Positions 38,394 through 46,569 of a stretch of 64,000 nt of DNA are shown piece by piece. The position numbers were made by a program, and so were the translations under genes. Within the stretch, counting starts at the first letter, position 1; each line of letters starts with the position of its first letter. The notes under the pieces were generated by a model. The model was given only the letters and a program-made list of their open reading frames with translations. It searched no databases and was not told the DNA's origin. This stretch comes from Pseudoduganella dura (lineage in GTDB: Bacteria > Pseudomonadota > Gammaproteobacteria > Burkholderiales > Burkholderiaceae_D), in contig NZ_WNWM01000002.1 of the NCBI RefSeq assembly GCF_009727155.1, positions 186,001-250,000 of the forward strand. Reading direction: 5' to 3'.

Positions 38394-39955
38394 TGGTGTG
38401 CTCCGTGTTTCTGCGCGCTTTCCTGGCCCTGGCCGTGGTCGCGCTGGTGATCGTGCTGGTGGTCGTGTTGCTGCATCGGCGCTGGTGCCGGTGCTGGTGC
38501 CGGTGCTGGTGCCGGTGCTGGTGCCGGTGCTGGTGCCGGTACTGGTGCCGGTGCGGGTACTGGTTCGGGTGCAGCCGCCGGTGCGGCCGGGGCCGCCGGC
38601 AGCCGGCCGCCCAGCGCGGCTTCGAGGTCGGCGTCGGCGAGCCAGTATTCCTTCAGCGCCTCGATCGCGGCCGCAACCGCCACCGTCTGCTCGCGCGCAT
38701 CGGCCAGCAGTTCGAAGGTGCTGAGCAGCATGCCGTTGTAGCGCAGCAGCGTCTCGTCCGACAGTTGCTTGCGCAGCGGGATGACGACGTCCCGGTAATG
38801 CCTCGCCAGGTCGTACGACGCGCGGTAGGCGAAATACGCTTCGCGCGCCTCGCCGCGCGCATTGACGGCCGTTTCGGCCAGCCGGTTCACCGACTGCATG
38901 TAGACCGCCTCGGCGCGCCGCGTGCGGGCGCCGCCCCAGTCGAACAGCGGGATTTCCAGCGTGAGCTCATACCCGCGCCGCACCGGCTCGCCGCCGTCGC
39001 GCTCGCGCACCGCGCCCAGCTCCAGCACGTTGATGAAGCGGGTCGCGCGCGTCAGGCCCAGCGAAGCCGCCGTATGTTCGGTGTCCTGCGTGGCGGCCTG
39101 CACATCGAGGCGTTCGCGCAGCGCGGTGCCTTCCACGTCCGCCAGGTCGCGCGGCGCGGGGGGCAGGTCCGGCAGCCGGTCGGGCAGCCGGTAGCCGGCA
39201 TCGTCGCCCCACAGGCCGAGGAGCCGCGTCAGCCGCTCGCGTGCCGCGGCGGCATGCTTCGAAGCGCGCGCCGCGTCCGCCATCGCATCGGCATGGAATG
39301 CGCCCTCGCGGGCCTGGTCGTAGGCGCTCCAGTTGCCGGCATTGCGCATGCGTGCGGCCAGGTCCGCACTGGCATCGGCGGCACCGGCCACCTGCCTTGC
39401 GTAGTCGACGGACTGGGCGCCGGCCACCGCTTCGTACCAGGCGCGCCGCGTGTCCGATGCCACCCTGAACGCTTCCGCGGCGACTCGCAGCTTCGTCTGC
39501 TCGAACAGTCGCCCTTCGATGCGCGACGCCAGCGGCGCCGTGATCAGCCCAGCCAGGTTGAACGCCAGCGAGCGTTCGATCGAGGTCGCTCCGCCGCCCT
39601 GCTTGTGCTGGTAGCCGAAGGCGGGGTTCTGCAGGCGGCCGGCCTGTACCAGGTCGGCCTCGGCGATGCCGAGCTCCCAGTAGGTGGCCTGCAGGGCGCG
39701 GTTGTTCAGCAGCGCGATGCGTACCGCGTCGTCAGCGGTCAGCGGGTGCGCCAGCATGGGCCTGATCTGCTCCGCCAGCGCGCGGCGGTCCGCGTCGTTG
39801 CGCAGCAGTTTCGCCGGGGCGCCGGCCCTGGCCTGCAGTGAACGGTCGACGGCATCCATGCCGCCATCGGGGGAAAACGCGGCGCAGCCGGAGAGCGCCA
39901 GCGCCAGCGTCGGGGCAGCCAGCCGCCTGGCGGCGGCCATTGTCGGTGATTTCAT
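38390..39955 (-). CDS. TolC-like outer-membrane efflux lipoprotein with Pro-Ala repeat tail
   Basis: A 521-residue protein with a lipoprotein signal (LALALSGCAAF). The long alpha-helical coiled body has the duplicated pattern of outer-membrane efflux (OEP/TolC) proteins, with alanine-rich helices and NxAL-type turns (LLNNRALQATYWELG). The C-terminus (about 455-505) is a Pro-Ala/Pro-Val repeat encoded by a 12-bp tandem array, ending in a histidine-rich segment (QQHDHQHDHQRDH). It is the middle gene of a probable copper operon and could form the outer-membrane channel of a metal efflux path. No RND or membrane-fusion partner is adjacent. Confidence 0.9.
   Translation of the reverse strand: MKSPTMAAARRLAAPTLALALSGCAAFSPDGGMDAVDRSLQARAGAPAKLLRNDADRRALAEQIRPMLAHPLTADDAVRIALLNNRALQATYWELGIAEADLVQAGRLQNPAFGYQHKQGGGATSIERSLAFNLAGLITAPLASRIEGRLFEQTKLRVAAEAFRVASDTRRAWYEAVAGAQSVDYARQVAGAADASADLAARMRNAGNWSAYDQAREGAFHADAMADAARASKHAAAARERLTRLLGLWGDDAGYRLPDRLPDLPPAPRDLADVEGTALRERLDVQAATQDTEHTAASLGLTRATRFINVLELGAVRERDGGEPVRRGYELTLEIPLFDWGGARTRRAEAVYMQSVNRLAETAVNARGEAREAYFAYRASYDLARHYRDVVIPLRKQLSDETLLRYNGMLLSTFELLADAREQTVAVAAAIEALKEYWLADADLEAALGGRLPAAPAAPAAAPEPVPAPAPVPAPAPAPAPAPAPAPAPAPAPMQQHDHQHDHQRDHGQGQESAQKHGAHQ
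38481..38564. repeat. 12-bp tandem repeat inside the TolC-like gene
   Basis: GCTGGTGCCGGT is repeated five times without change (38481-38540), followed by one copy with a single mismatch and one degenerate copy. It encodes the alternating Pro-Ala tail in the minus-strand gene. The repeat unit is a multiple of three, so copy-number change would keep the frame. Confidence 0.9.
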
Positions 39956-40018
39956 TGTGATCCTCGTGCGTGAACGGCCCGCGCGACGCGGGCCCGGGAA
40001 CGGCCATGGGCCGCTGCT

Positions 40019-40504
40019 TCAGGCAGTCGGGAACTTCGGGGGCCGTTCGAGGCCTGCCAGGTCGACGGCGGCCGGGGCCGCGGCAACGAAGGGAACCGTG
40101 GCGCAGCGGCCTTTCTGCAGCGGCGGCGCGGCCGGCAACGACGGCGCCAGCGGCGCTCCCGTGCAGCAGGCGCCGGCACTGGCGCACTTGACGTGATCGC
40201 CATGCGAAGCGTCGGGCTGGGGATGCGGGGGATAGTCGTGCCCTGGGTAGTCATGCGCGGGCCGGTCGTGCGAGACCTGCCGCTCCACGGAATCGTGCTG
40301 CGCGGCCGGCATCGCCGCGCGATCGTGATCATGCTCGTGATGGCTGTCCATCTGCATGGCGGCCGGCAGCTTTGGCGCAATCGCGGAAGGCGCGGCGGCT
40401 GGCAATCCCGGCCCGCACAACAGCATCGTGGCAGCGGCGAAACCCTGCAACGGCACGCCGGCCAGCAGGAACCACAGCAGCAATGTACGAAGCAGCGCTT
40501 TCAT
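40019..40504 (-). CDS. His-rich exported protein, first gene of a copper-type operon
   Basis: A 161-residue protein with an N-terminal signal peptide (ALLRTLLLWFLLAGVPLQGFAAA). The middle is histidine- and aspartate-rich (DSHHEHDHD, repeated HDYPGHDYPP) and there are cysteines in CASAGACC, all consistent with metal binding. It resembles the small CopL/CopI-like periplasmic proteins that head copper operons, but I cannot name it firmly. The ATG at 40504 is chosen by the signal peptide. The stop lies 63 bp upstream of the TolC-like gene, and the multicopper oxidase follows that. Confidence 0.72.
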   Translation of the reverse strand: MKALLRTLLLWFLLAGVPLQGFAAATMLLCGPGLPAAAPSAIAPKLPAAMQMDSHHEHDHDRAAMPAAQHDSVERQVSHDRPAHDYPGHDYPPHPQPDASHGDHVKCASAGACCTGAPLAPSLPAAPPLQKGRCATVPFVAAAPAAVDLAGLERPPKFPTA

Positions 40505-40578
40505 GGCCGCCATGGTAGCACGGGCGCGGCCATGGCCGCGAGGTTGCGGGGAGGTGCGCGCGGCACCGCGCGGCAGGT

Positions 40579-40584
40579 ATACTG
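40579..40584 (+). promoter_or_regulatory. candidate -10 for the RhtA-like exporter
   Basis: TATACT lies 45 bp before the ATG at 40630, in the gap between divergent genes. No -35 is clear. Confidence 0.3.
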
Positions 40585-40629
40585 GGCGATTCCCGCATCG
40601 TGCCGGGCCGCAGTCCACAACAGGAACCC

Positions 40630-41514
40630 ATGCCGCACTCCGCCTCCCTGCCCCGTTCCGACGCCATCCCGTTCGCCGCGCTGCTGCTCTCGCTGATTTC
40701 GCTGACCGCCGGCGCTTCGCTGGCCAAGCAGCTGTTCCCCGTGATCGGCCCTGCCGGGGCGACGGCGTTGCGGCTCACGTTCGCGGCGCTGATCCTGTCG
40801 GCGGTGTTCAAGCCGTGGCGCGTCCGGCTCAAGGGGCAGTGGCATGCGCTGGCGGTGTACGGCGTGGCGCTGGGGATCATGAACCTGACGTTTTACTCGT
40901 CACTGGCATACGTCCCGCTCGGCGTGGCGATCGCCGTCGAATTCATCGGCCCGCTGGCGGTGGCCGTGTTCACGTCGCGCCGCCGCAGCGATTTCCTGTG
41001 GATCGTGCTGGCCATCGGCGGGCTGGCGATGCTGCTGCCGCTGGACCGCCACGCGGCGGCGCTGGACTGGCGCGGCATCGCGCTGGCGCTGTGCGCCGGC
41101 GCCTGCTGGGCCGTGTATATCCTGGCCGGCAAGCGGGCCGCCATGGTGCACGGGCCGGCCGCTTCGGCGTGCGGCATCTGGATCGGCGTGGTGGTGGTGG
41201 CGCCGCTCGGCTTCGCGTATGCGGGTGCGGCGATCCTGCAGCCCCACGTGCTGGCGCTGGGCCTCGGGGTGGCCATCGTTTCGAGCGCGATTCCCTATTC
41301 GCTGGAAATGGTGGCGCTGCGCCGCCTGCCGGCCAACACGTTCAGCATCCTGCTCAGCGCGGAGCCGGCGATCGGCGCGCTGATGGGCCTGGTGTTGCTG
41401 GGCGAACGGCTCACGCCGAACCAGTGGGGCGCGATCGGCGCGATCATCGCCGCCTCCGCGGGCGCGGCGATGAGCAGCCGTGGCAGAAGAGAAAAAACCA
41501 GCGCGGGGAAATAA
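40630..41514 (+). CDS. EamA-family exporter (RhtA-like)
   Basis: A 294-residue membrane protein with ten hydrophobic helices arranged as two EamA repeats. Segments such as SLAKQLFPVIGPAGATALRL, NLTFYSSLAYVPLGVAIAVEFIGPL and EPAIGALMGLVLLGE are typical of the RhtA threonine/homoserine exporter group. It probably exports amino acids or related small molecules; RhtA itself is one of several close paralogs, so no gene symbol is assigned. AGGA precedes the ATG at 40630 by 6 nt. It is divergent from the copper-type operon. Confidence 0.88.
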   Translation: MPHSASLPRSDAIPFAALLLSLISLTAGASLAKQLFPVIGPAGATALRLTFAALILSAVFKPWRVRLKGQWHALAVYGVALGIMNLTFYSSLAYVPLGVAIAVEFIGPLAVAVFTSRRRSDFLWIVLAIGGLAMLLPLDRHAAALDWRGIALALCAGACWAVYILAGKRAAMVHGPAASACGIWIGVVVVAPLGFAYAGAAILQPHVLALGLGVAIVSSAIPYSLEMVALRRLPANTFSILLSAEPAIGALMGLVLLGERLTPNQWGAIGAIIAASAGAAMSSRGRREKTSAGK

Positions 41515-41535
41515 CGGCGAAAATGACGGTCGAAC

Positions 41536-41784
41536 TCAGTTCGCCGGCCCGGCCGGCTTGAACTGCTCGCGCCGGTCGCAGCGTTCCTGGAACGCCTTGC
41601 GCACGTCGCCATCCCCGATCCGGGCGATCTCGGCGGGGGTGCAGGCGGCGTCGGTCATCGTCATCTGCTGCGCCGTCAGTTGCGGGTCCACCTTGCCGCA
41701 GCCGGCCAGGGCCGCGGCAAGGAAAACAGCCGAAACAAGGGCCGGCACGATCGGGCGGCCGAGCGGTTTCACGTGGTTCATCAT
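41536..41784 (-). CDS. small TrbK-like lipoprotein
   Basis: An 82-residue lipoprotein with signal and lipobox AALAGC. The mature part contains CTPAEIARIGDGDVRKAF and CDRR, close to the pattern of proteins annotated as TrbK-like entry-exclusion lipoproteins. No conjugation genes are nearby, so an entry-exclusion role is not supported here. AAGGAA lies just before the double ATG; the second Met at 41781 could be the true start. It is convergent with the RhtA-like gene. Confidence 0.6.
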   Translation of the reverse strand: MMNHVKPLGRPIVPALVSAVFLAAALAGCGKVDPQLTAQQMTMTDAACTPAEIARIGDGDVRKAFQERCDRREQFKPAGPAN

Positions 41785-41900
41785 GCTTCCTTTGGCAGTT
41801 GGTCGGCGGGCATTCTTACATGGGTGCACGCCGGCGGCAAGCAGCGGACGGTTGTGCCCGGCAAGGCGGGCGTCCGCGTGCAGCAGGCAAGCATGTCGCG

Positions 41901-43340
41901 TCAGCGGAACTGCTCGGGCGCGCGGCCGATCGGCTGTTCCATGTTCGCCAGGTACCACGTGAGCGCCGCCATCACGGCCACGTGCCGCTTCAGGTAGTCC
42001 GGATTGACCTTGTCGAACGTGTCGGCCGGGGTGTGATGGTAATCGAAGTAGACGCTCGAATCGATCAGCGGCGTGAACGACGGCACGCCATCGCTTTCCA
42101 GCGCGTGCAGGTCGCCGGCGCCGATCACGTCGCGGCGCTGCAGCACGCTGGCGCCGATCGGCGCCAGCGACGCCTGCAGCGGCGCGAACAGCTTTTCGTA
42201 TTGCGGGCGGATGCCGGCCTGCACGCCGAACGTGCGGCCCGCCACGCCGCCATCGCTTTCGATCGCGGCGAACTGCTTGTCGAGCGCGCCGCGATTCGCC
42301 TTATGGTACGTGTCGCCGCCGCGGCCGCCGTTTTCCTCGTTCATCCACGCCACCATCCGGATCGTTCGGCGCGGTTTCAGGTTCAGCTTCTTCAGCGTTT
42401 CCAGCACGCCCATCGACGCGGTCACGCCGGTGGCGTCGTCGTGCGCGCCGGTGGCCAGGTCCCACGAATCGAGGTGGCCGGATACGATCACCACCTCGTC
42501 GGCCTTATCGGTGCCCGGCAGGTCGGCGATCACGTTGAAGCTGTCCGCGTCCGGCAGGGTCTGCGGCGTGAGCACGAGCTCCATCGTGACGGGGCCGCGC
42601 CTGGCCAGCCGGGCGATCAGCATGGCATCCTCCGCCGTGATGGCCGCGGCCGGGATGCGCTTGCCATCCTCCAGGCGGGTGGTGCCGGTATGCGTGAGGC
42701 GGTAGTCGGCGCCGCCGACCGAACGCACCAGCGCGGCGGCGGCGCCCAGGTCCGCCGCCAGCGCCGGGCCGCGCGTCCGGAACGCCGAGCCCTGGCGGTA
42801 GGCCGGGCCGCCCAGGCCGGCATCGGCCATGCCCTGGTCGAACGCCACGTCGAACAGCACGATCTTCCCCTTGACCTCGGCGGCGCGCGCCTTCAGCTCG
42901 TCGAAGTCGCGCACGATGACGACCGGCGCCGTGAGGCCCGCGGCCGGCGTGGCGCCGGAACCGCCCAGCGCCGTCAGCACCAGGTTCTGCACCACGCCCT
43001 GCGGCCGGCCCGTGTACCCGACCAGCTGGCCTTTTTCCTCGCCGCGCACCCAGTGCGGCACCTTGACCGGCTGCAGCGTGACCTTCGCGCCCAGCTTGCG
43101 CATCGCATCGGCCACCTGCTGCACGGCCGCCGCCGCCCCGGGCGAGCCGGAAAGGCGCGGGCCGACCAGGTCCGTCATGTCTTCCAGGCGCTGGTAAGCC
43201 CAGTCGCTGCCCATCGCCGTATCGCGGATACTGGCGAGCGTGGCGGCGTCGTTGGCGTCGGCGGCGTGGGTGACGTGGGCCGGGCCCATGGCGAACAGGC
43301 TGGCGGCGATGGCGGACAGGACTGGCTTGCGAAGCTTCAT
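41901..43340 (-). CDS. exported M28-family metallopeptidase with PA domain
   Basis: A 479-residue protein with a signal peptide (cleavage near AHVTHA, residue 27). A protease-associated insert (about 120-250) lies inside an M28 peptidase domain. The zinc ligands and catalytic residues are visible: SGHLDSWD, GAHDDATG, NEENG (catalytic Glu), ESDGG and YHHTPADT. It is a co-catalytic di-zinc aminopeptidase of the plasma glutamate carboxypeptidase type, acting outside the cytoplasm. It is the only gene in its unit. Confidence 0.94.
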   Translation of the reverse strand: MKLRKPVLSAIAASLFAMGPAHVTHAADANDAATLASIRDTAMGSDWAYQRLEDMTDLVGPRLSGSPGAAAAVQQVADAMRKLGAKVTLQPVKVPHWVRGEEKGQLVGYTGRPQGVVQNLVLTALGGSGATPAAGLTAPVVIVRDFDELKARAAEVKGKIVLFDVAFDQGMADAGLGGPAYRQGSAFRTRGPALAADLGAAAALVRSVGGADYRLTHTGTTRLEDGKRIPAAAITAEDAMLIARLARRGPVTMELVLTPQTLPDADSFNVIADLPGTDKADEVVIVSGHLDSWDLATGAHDDATGVTASMGVLETLKKLNLKPRRTIRMVAWMNEENGGRGGDTYHKANRGALDKQFAAIESDGGVAGRTFGVQAGIRPQYEKLFAPLQASLAPIGASVLQRRDVIGAGDLHALESDGVPSFTPLIDSSVYFDYHHTPADTFDKVNPDYLKRHVAVMAALTWYLANMEQPIGRAPEQFR

Positions 43341-43474
43341 GCGATATTCCCTGGAGTGTCGTGTTCAAGAAGCCACGACGATATCACCCAATAATGTTGC
43401 GCAGCAACCAATTACGCCATTATTGAATAAAGGCCTTGTTTGACGTCCGGATAGCCATCGCATAGCATGTGGCC

Positions 43475-44005
43475 ATGCTGAAAGGACCACTCTGCACCGT
43501 GCGGCACCTGCTGAACACGGACCTGAACACGTTCATCGCACTGGTGAACGACCTGCCCTCGCGCGGGGATTATTTTTCCAGCCATTTCAAGTCGCCCGAG
43601 GCGATGCGCAAGGAGTTCGTGCAGCATGGTTTCGTGACCGACGACAGCGAACTGTTCGTCGTCGAAGACCAGTACCGCCACATCGTCGGCGTCATCACCC
43701 ACTTCAAGAGCCGCACGCCGACCAGCCGCGAGATCGGCTACCGCCTGTTCGACCTCGAGCTCGCCGGCCAGGGTTACACCACCGAGGCGCTGCGGCTGGT
43801 GACCGATCACCTGTTCCGCGTGCATACGTGGCACCGGCTCGAAGTACTGGTCGCGCCGCGCAATGTCCCCTCGGTGCGCGTGGCGCAGAAGTGCGGCTTC
43901 AGCGGCGAAGGCGTGCTGCGCGAGGCGTTCTTCATCAACGGCCGGTACCAGGACGTGCAGGTCATGAGCCTGTTGCGGCCGGAATGGGAACGGCTGCGGG
44001 GGTGA
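43475..44005 (+). CDS. GNAT N-acetyltransferase (RimJ/RimL-like)
   Basis: A 176-residue cytoplasmic acetyltransferase. The GNAT core is visible: REIGYRLFDLELAGQGYTTEALRLV (acetyl-CoA motif A, Q/RxxGxG variant GQGY), then EVLVAPRNVPSVRVAQKCGFSGEGVLREAF (motif B with Asn and the bulge), as in the RimJ/RimL/YdaF subgroup that acetylates N-terminal amines or similar groups. The ATG at 43475 is preferred over a GTG two codons earlier. Confidence 0.9.
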   Translation: MLKGPLCTVRHLLNTDLNTFIALVNDLPSRGDYFSSHFKSPEAMRKEFVQHGFVTDDSELFVVEDQYRHIVGVITHFKSRTPTSREIGYRLFDLELAGQGYTTEALRLVTDHLFRVHTWHRLEVLVAPRNVPSVRVAQKCGFSGEGVLREAFFINGRYQDVQVMSLLRPEWERLRG

Positions 44006-44033
44006 TCCCGGCCGCCGCGCGGTGCCTGCACCT

Positions 44034-44049
44034 GTAACAGGACTGTTAC
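44034..44049. promoter_or_regulatory. inverted repeat, possible operator
   Basis: GTAACAG and CTGTTAC are separated by GA, about 125 bp upstream of the glycine-zipper gene. The symmetry suits a dimeric regulator site, but the regulator is unknown. Confidence 0.35.
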
Positions 44050-44172
44050 CGCCTGCGCTCCGTTTGTAATAATCTGTGTAATAGCTGGCTCTTCCGCGCC
44101 AAAACGGTAAAGTGGACCCATACCAAACGGCCGACACCATCCCGGTGTGCCGCGCAGAACAGGGGAAATATT

Positions 44173-44604
44173 ATGCAGATCAAGAAAATCATCGGTGTGG
44201 TGCTGCTCGGTGCCGCAGTGACGACGTCTTCCGCCGCCCTTGCCGCCGGCGACCGTGCATTCAATACCGCCGCCGGCGCCGTGATCGGTGCGGCACTTGG
44301 CAGCCAGACCGGCAACGGCACCACCGGCACCGTGGTCGGCGGCGTGGTCGGCGGCGTTCTCGGCAACGCGATCAGCTCCAGCGACCGCGATCGCCACCAT
44401 GACCGCGGCTACCGGCAGGAGCGCGTGTATGCGCAGCCGCAGCCGGTGTACTACGAAGCGCCGCGGCCGCGCTACGTGCGCCAGGCTCCGGTGTATGTGG
44501 ACCGCCGCCCCGTGGTGCGCGAGTATTACTACGAGGCGCCGCGCGGCCATGGCCGCGGCCACGGCAAAGGCCACAACAAGCACCGTCACCACCACGACGA
44601 CTGA
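44173..44604 (+). CDS. glycine-zipper periplasmic protein
   Basis: A 143-residue exported protein with a signal peptide (cleavage near ALAA). Residues about 30-70 form a glycine-zipper 2TM domain (TAAGAVIGAALGSQTGNG, VVGGVVGGVLGNAI), as in Rickettsia 17-kDa-type proteins. The C-terminal half is basic, Tyr- and His-rich (YYYEAPRGHGRGHGKGHNKHRHHH). Such proteins are common envelope components in Oxalobacteraceae, with no known enzyme role. AGGGGAA precedes the ATG; a strong terminator follows. Confidence 0.85.
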   Translation: MQIKKIIGVVLLGAAVTTSSAALAAGDRAFNTAAGAVIGAALGSQTGNGTTGTVVGGVVGGVLGNAISSSDRDRHHDRGYRQERVYAQPQPVYYEAPRPRYVRQAPVYVDRRPVVREYYYEAPRGHGRGHGKGHNKHRHHHDD

Positions 44605-44622
44605 TCTTCCTCGTCGCGATCG

Positions 44623-44649
44623 AAAAGCCCGGCAACGCCGGGCTTTTTT
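44623..44649 (+). terminator. intrinsic terminator after the glycine-zipper gene
   Basis: AAAAGCCCGGC and GCCGGGCTTTT form an 11-bp stem around AAC, with TTTTTT at the end. The A-run on the other side means it can also act for the convergent histidine phosphatase gene. Confidence 0.9.
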
Positions 44650-44667
44650 GCGTGGGCGCCGGCTCGC

Positions 44668-45360
44668 TCAGGGCGTTGCGGGCGGGCCGCCGCGCCAGGG
44701 GGATCCGGCGATCGCTTCCCGTGTCAGCGCGTACAGTTCCACCTGCCCGTTCTTCAGCGAATAACGGAAGAACTCCTGCCAGGACATGCCGGTGACGATC
44801 GCGCGGATGACCTTGGCGACGAAACCGTGCGCGACCAGCACGACATTGCGCCCCGCGTGGTCGCGGTGCAGCAGCGCCAGCCCCTCGGAAACCCGTGCGA
44901 AAACGGCCTCGATGCTTTCGCCGCCGGTGGGGGCGCGGTCCCACTGGCGCGTGATGTCCTGTTCCCATAGCGCGGGATAGGCCGCCTGCGCTTCCTCCCT
45001 GGTCAATCCTTCGTACACGCCGACATGGCGCTCCGCGAACTGGCCGATCGAATGGACCGGAATGCCCCATGCGGCCGCCATCGCCGCCGCGGTCTGCCGG
45101 GCGCGCAGCCGGGGCGAACAGGCCAGTATGTCGGCCTGGCCGTGAAGCAGCCGCGCCAGCTCCGCTGCCTGGCGCAGGCCATGCTCGTCCAGCGGCGGGT
45201 CGAGGGCGCCCAGGTAGCGGTCTTCGGCATTCAGGGCGGTGCGCCCGTGCCGCACGACGAACAGCGATGTTTTGCCGGGACCGGGGGCGGCCTTCGGCGC
45301 CGACGGCGGCGCTTGCGTCGCGCCGGACGTTTCGAGGGAACTGGAAATTTCTGCCGGCAT
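44668..45360 (-). CDS. histidine phosphatase family protein
   Basis: A 230-residue protein of the phosphoglycerate mutase-like (histidine phosphatase) family. The catalytic motif is FVVRHGRTALN, with the second His in VVLVAHGFVAKVI. Conserved arginines and the acid donor (YEGLTREEAQ) are present. It is closest to small-molecule or phosphoprotein phosphatases of the CobC/GpmB branch. The start at 45360 is uncertain; an ATG 36 bp upstream has no ribosome site. The gene is divergent from the kinase operon starting at 45577, which makes a dephosphorylation role conceivable, but this is inference. Confidence 0.88.
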   Translation of the reverse strand: MPAEISSSLETSGATQAPPSAPKAAPGPGKTSLFVVRHGRTALNAEDRYLGALDPPLDEHGLRQAAELARLLHGQADILACSPRLRARQTAAAMAAAWGIPVHSIGQFAERHVGVYEGLTREEAQAAYPALWEQDITRQWDRAPTGGESIEAVFARVSEGLALLHRDHAGRNVVLVAHGFVAKVIRAIVTGMSWQEFFRYSLKNGQVELYALTREAIAGSPWRGGPPATP

Positions 45361-45576
45361 GGAAGTGCGCCACCAGGTAAGTAGAACGGCAAGCATCGGC
45401 CGGACCGGGTGCCGCCGTCAATGCATTCACGGTCGAAGATTTTCGCATTTGCTCAGCAGGCGGGCACATGTGGCGCGGCGGCGGGCATGCCGCCCGGCGC
45501 CGCGCTTTCCACCGCCCCCCGCTAACCGGCATCACGGAGCGCCGCCGTGAGCGCCCCCATGAACCGAAAGGGAGCG

Positions 45577-46569
45577 ATGCCAGCCCGCGATACCACCGTC
45601 GCCCTCGCCAGGGGCCACTACCGGCTGCGCGAGCAGGTCGCCGAGTCCGTCTACGGCACGATCTGGCGTGCCGCCGGGCCGGCCGGCGCGGCAGACGTGG
45701 CGCTCAAGCTCGTGAATGCCGACCGGATGGCGCGCGCCTTGCCCGGCCAGCGCGAGCGCTGGATCGCCAGCGCGTGCAACGAGATCGCGTTCCTCGAGGC
45801 GTTGCAGCCATGGGATGGGCGGCACATCGTGCGCCTCGTCGACAGCGGCTGGCATGACGGCCTGCCGGTACTGGCGCTCGAGCTGTTGAGCGGCGACCTG
45901 GGACGCCACGTGGCCCGCCGCCGGGCCCGGGACGACGCGCCCGGCCTGCCCCAGGTACTGGACTGGATCGGCCAGCTGAACGGAGCGCTGGCGAAGGTGC
46001 ACCAGCATGGCTGGCGCTACCTCGACCTGAAACCGGCCAACGTGCTGGTGGACGCGGCAGGCGGCACGGTGAAGCTGGCCGACTTCGGCACCAACCGGCT
46101 GCTCGAAGCGGCGCAGGCGCACAGCTATTGCGGCACCGCGAACTGGCAGGCGCCCGAGCAGTTCTTCCCGGCGCCCGGTGGCGGCTATGCGACGGGCCGC
46201 CACAGCGACTATTTCGCGCTGGGCGCGCTGTACTATTTCCTGGTGACGGGCACGCAGCTGCGCTGGTGCGCGGCCTGCGGCGAAGCCTACCGCGAACACC
46301 TGGCCGACGGCGCCCGCGTCATGCTGGACAACGGCCCGCTGCCGCCCGTGCTGGCCGACGGCGAAGCGGCATCGTTCGCCGGCGCGCTGCCGTTCGTCGC
46401 GCGCCAGCCGGCGCTCGCCCTGTTGCAGGCGCTGCTGGCCCGCGAGCCCGCCGACCGCCCGCGCAACGCGCTGCACATCAGCCGGATGCTGGACAGGGTC
46501 CGCGCCGGCCTGGGCGGACGTGCGGCGCTGGTGCGCAGCAGCGCGGCGGCGCTGGAGGGACGCGCATGA
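45577..46569 (+). CDS. Ser/Thr protein kinase (Hanks type)
   Basis: A 330-residue soluble kinase with no transmembrane helix. The Gly-rich loop is weak (REQVAESVYGTIWRA). The ATP lysine lies in VALKLV, the helix-C Glu in NEIAFLEAL, and the catalytic loop is YLDLKPANVL, so the usual HRD reads YLD: the Asp is kept and the Arg lost. The Mg motif is DFG (ADFGTNRL) and APE is present (QAPEQF). Activity is plausible. It is the first gene of an operon with a SEDS protein (4-bp overlap) and FHA-type proteins. Starts at 45547 and 45559 are possible; 45577 has AAAGGGAG just upstream. Confidence 0.85.
   Translation: MPARDTTVALARGHYRLREQVAESVYGTIWRAAGPAGAADVALKLVNADRMARALPGQRERWIASACNEIAFLEALQPWDGRHIVRLVDSGWHDGLPVLALELLSGDLGRHVARRRARDDAPGLPQVLDWIGQLNGALAKVHQHGWRYLDLKPANVLVDAAGGTVKLADFGTNRLLEAAQAHSYCGTANWQAPEQFFPAPGGGYATGRHSDYFALGALYYFLVTGTQLRWCAACGEAYREHLADGARVMLDNGPLPPVLADGEAASFAGALPFVARQPALALLQALLAREPADRPRNALHISRMLDRVRAGLGGRAALVRSSAAALEGRA

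Noticed and set aside
38481..38564. CRISPR-like repeat
   Set aside because: The unit is 12 bp without spacers and lies inside a coding sequence; it is a tandem minisatellite.
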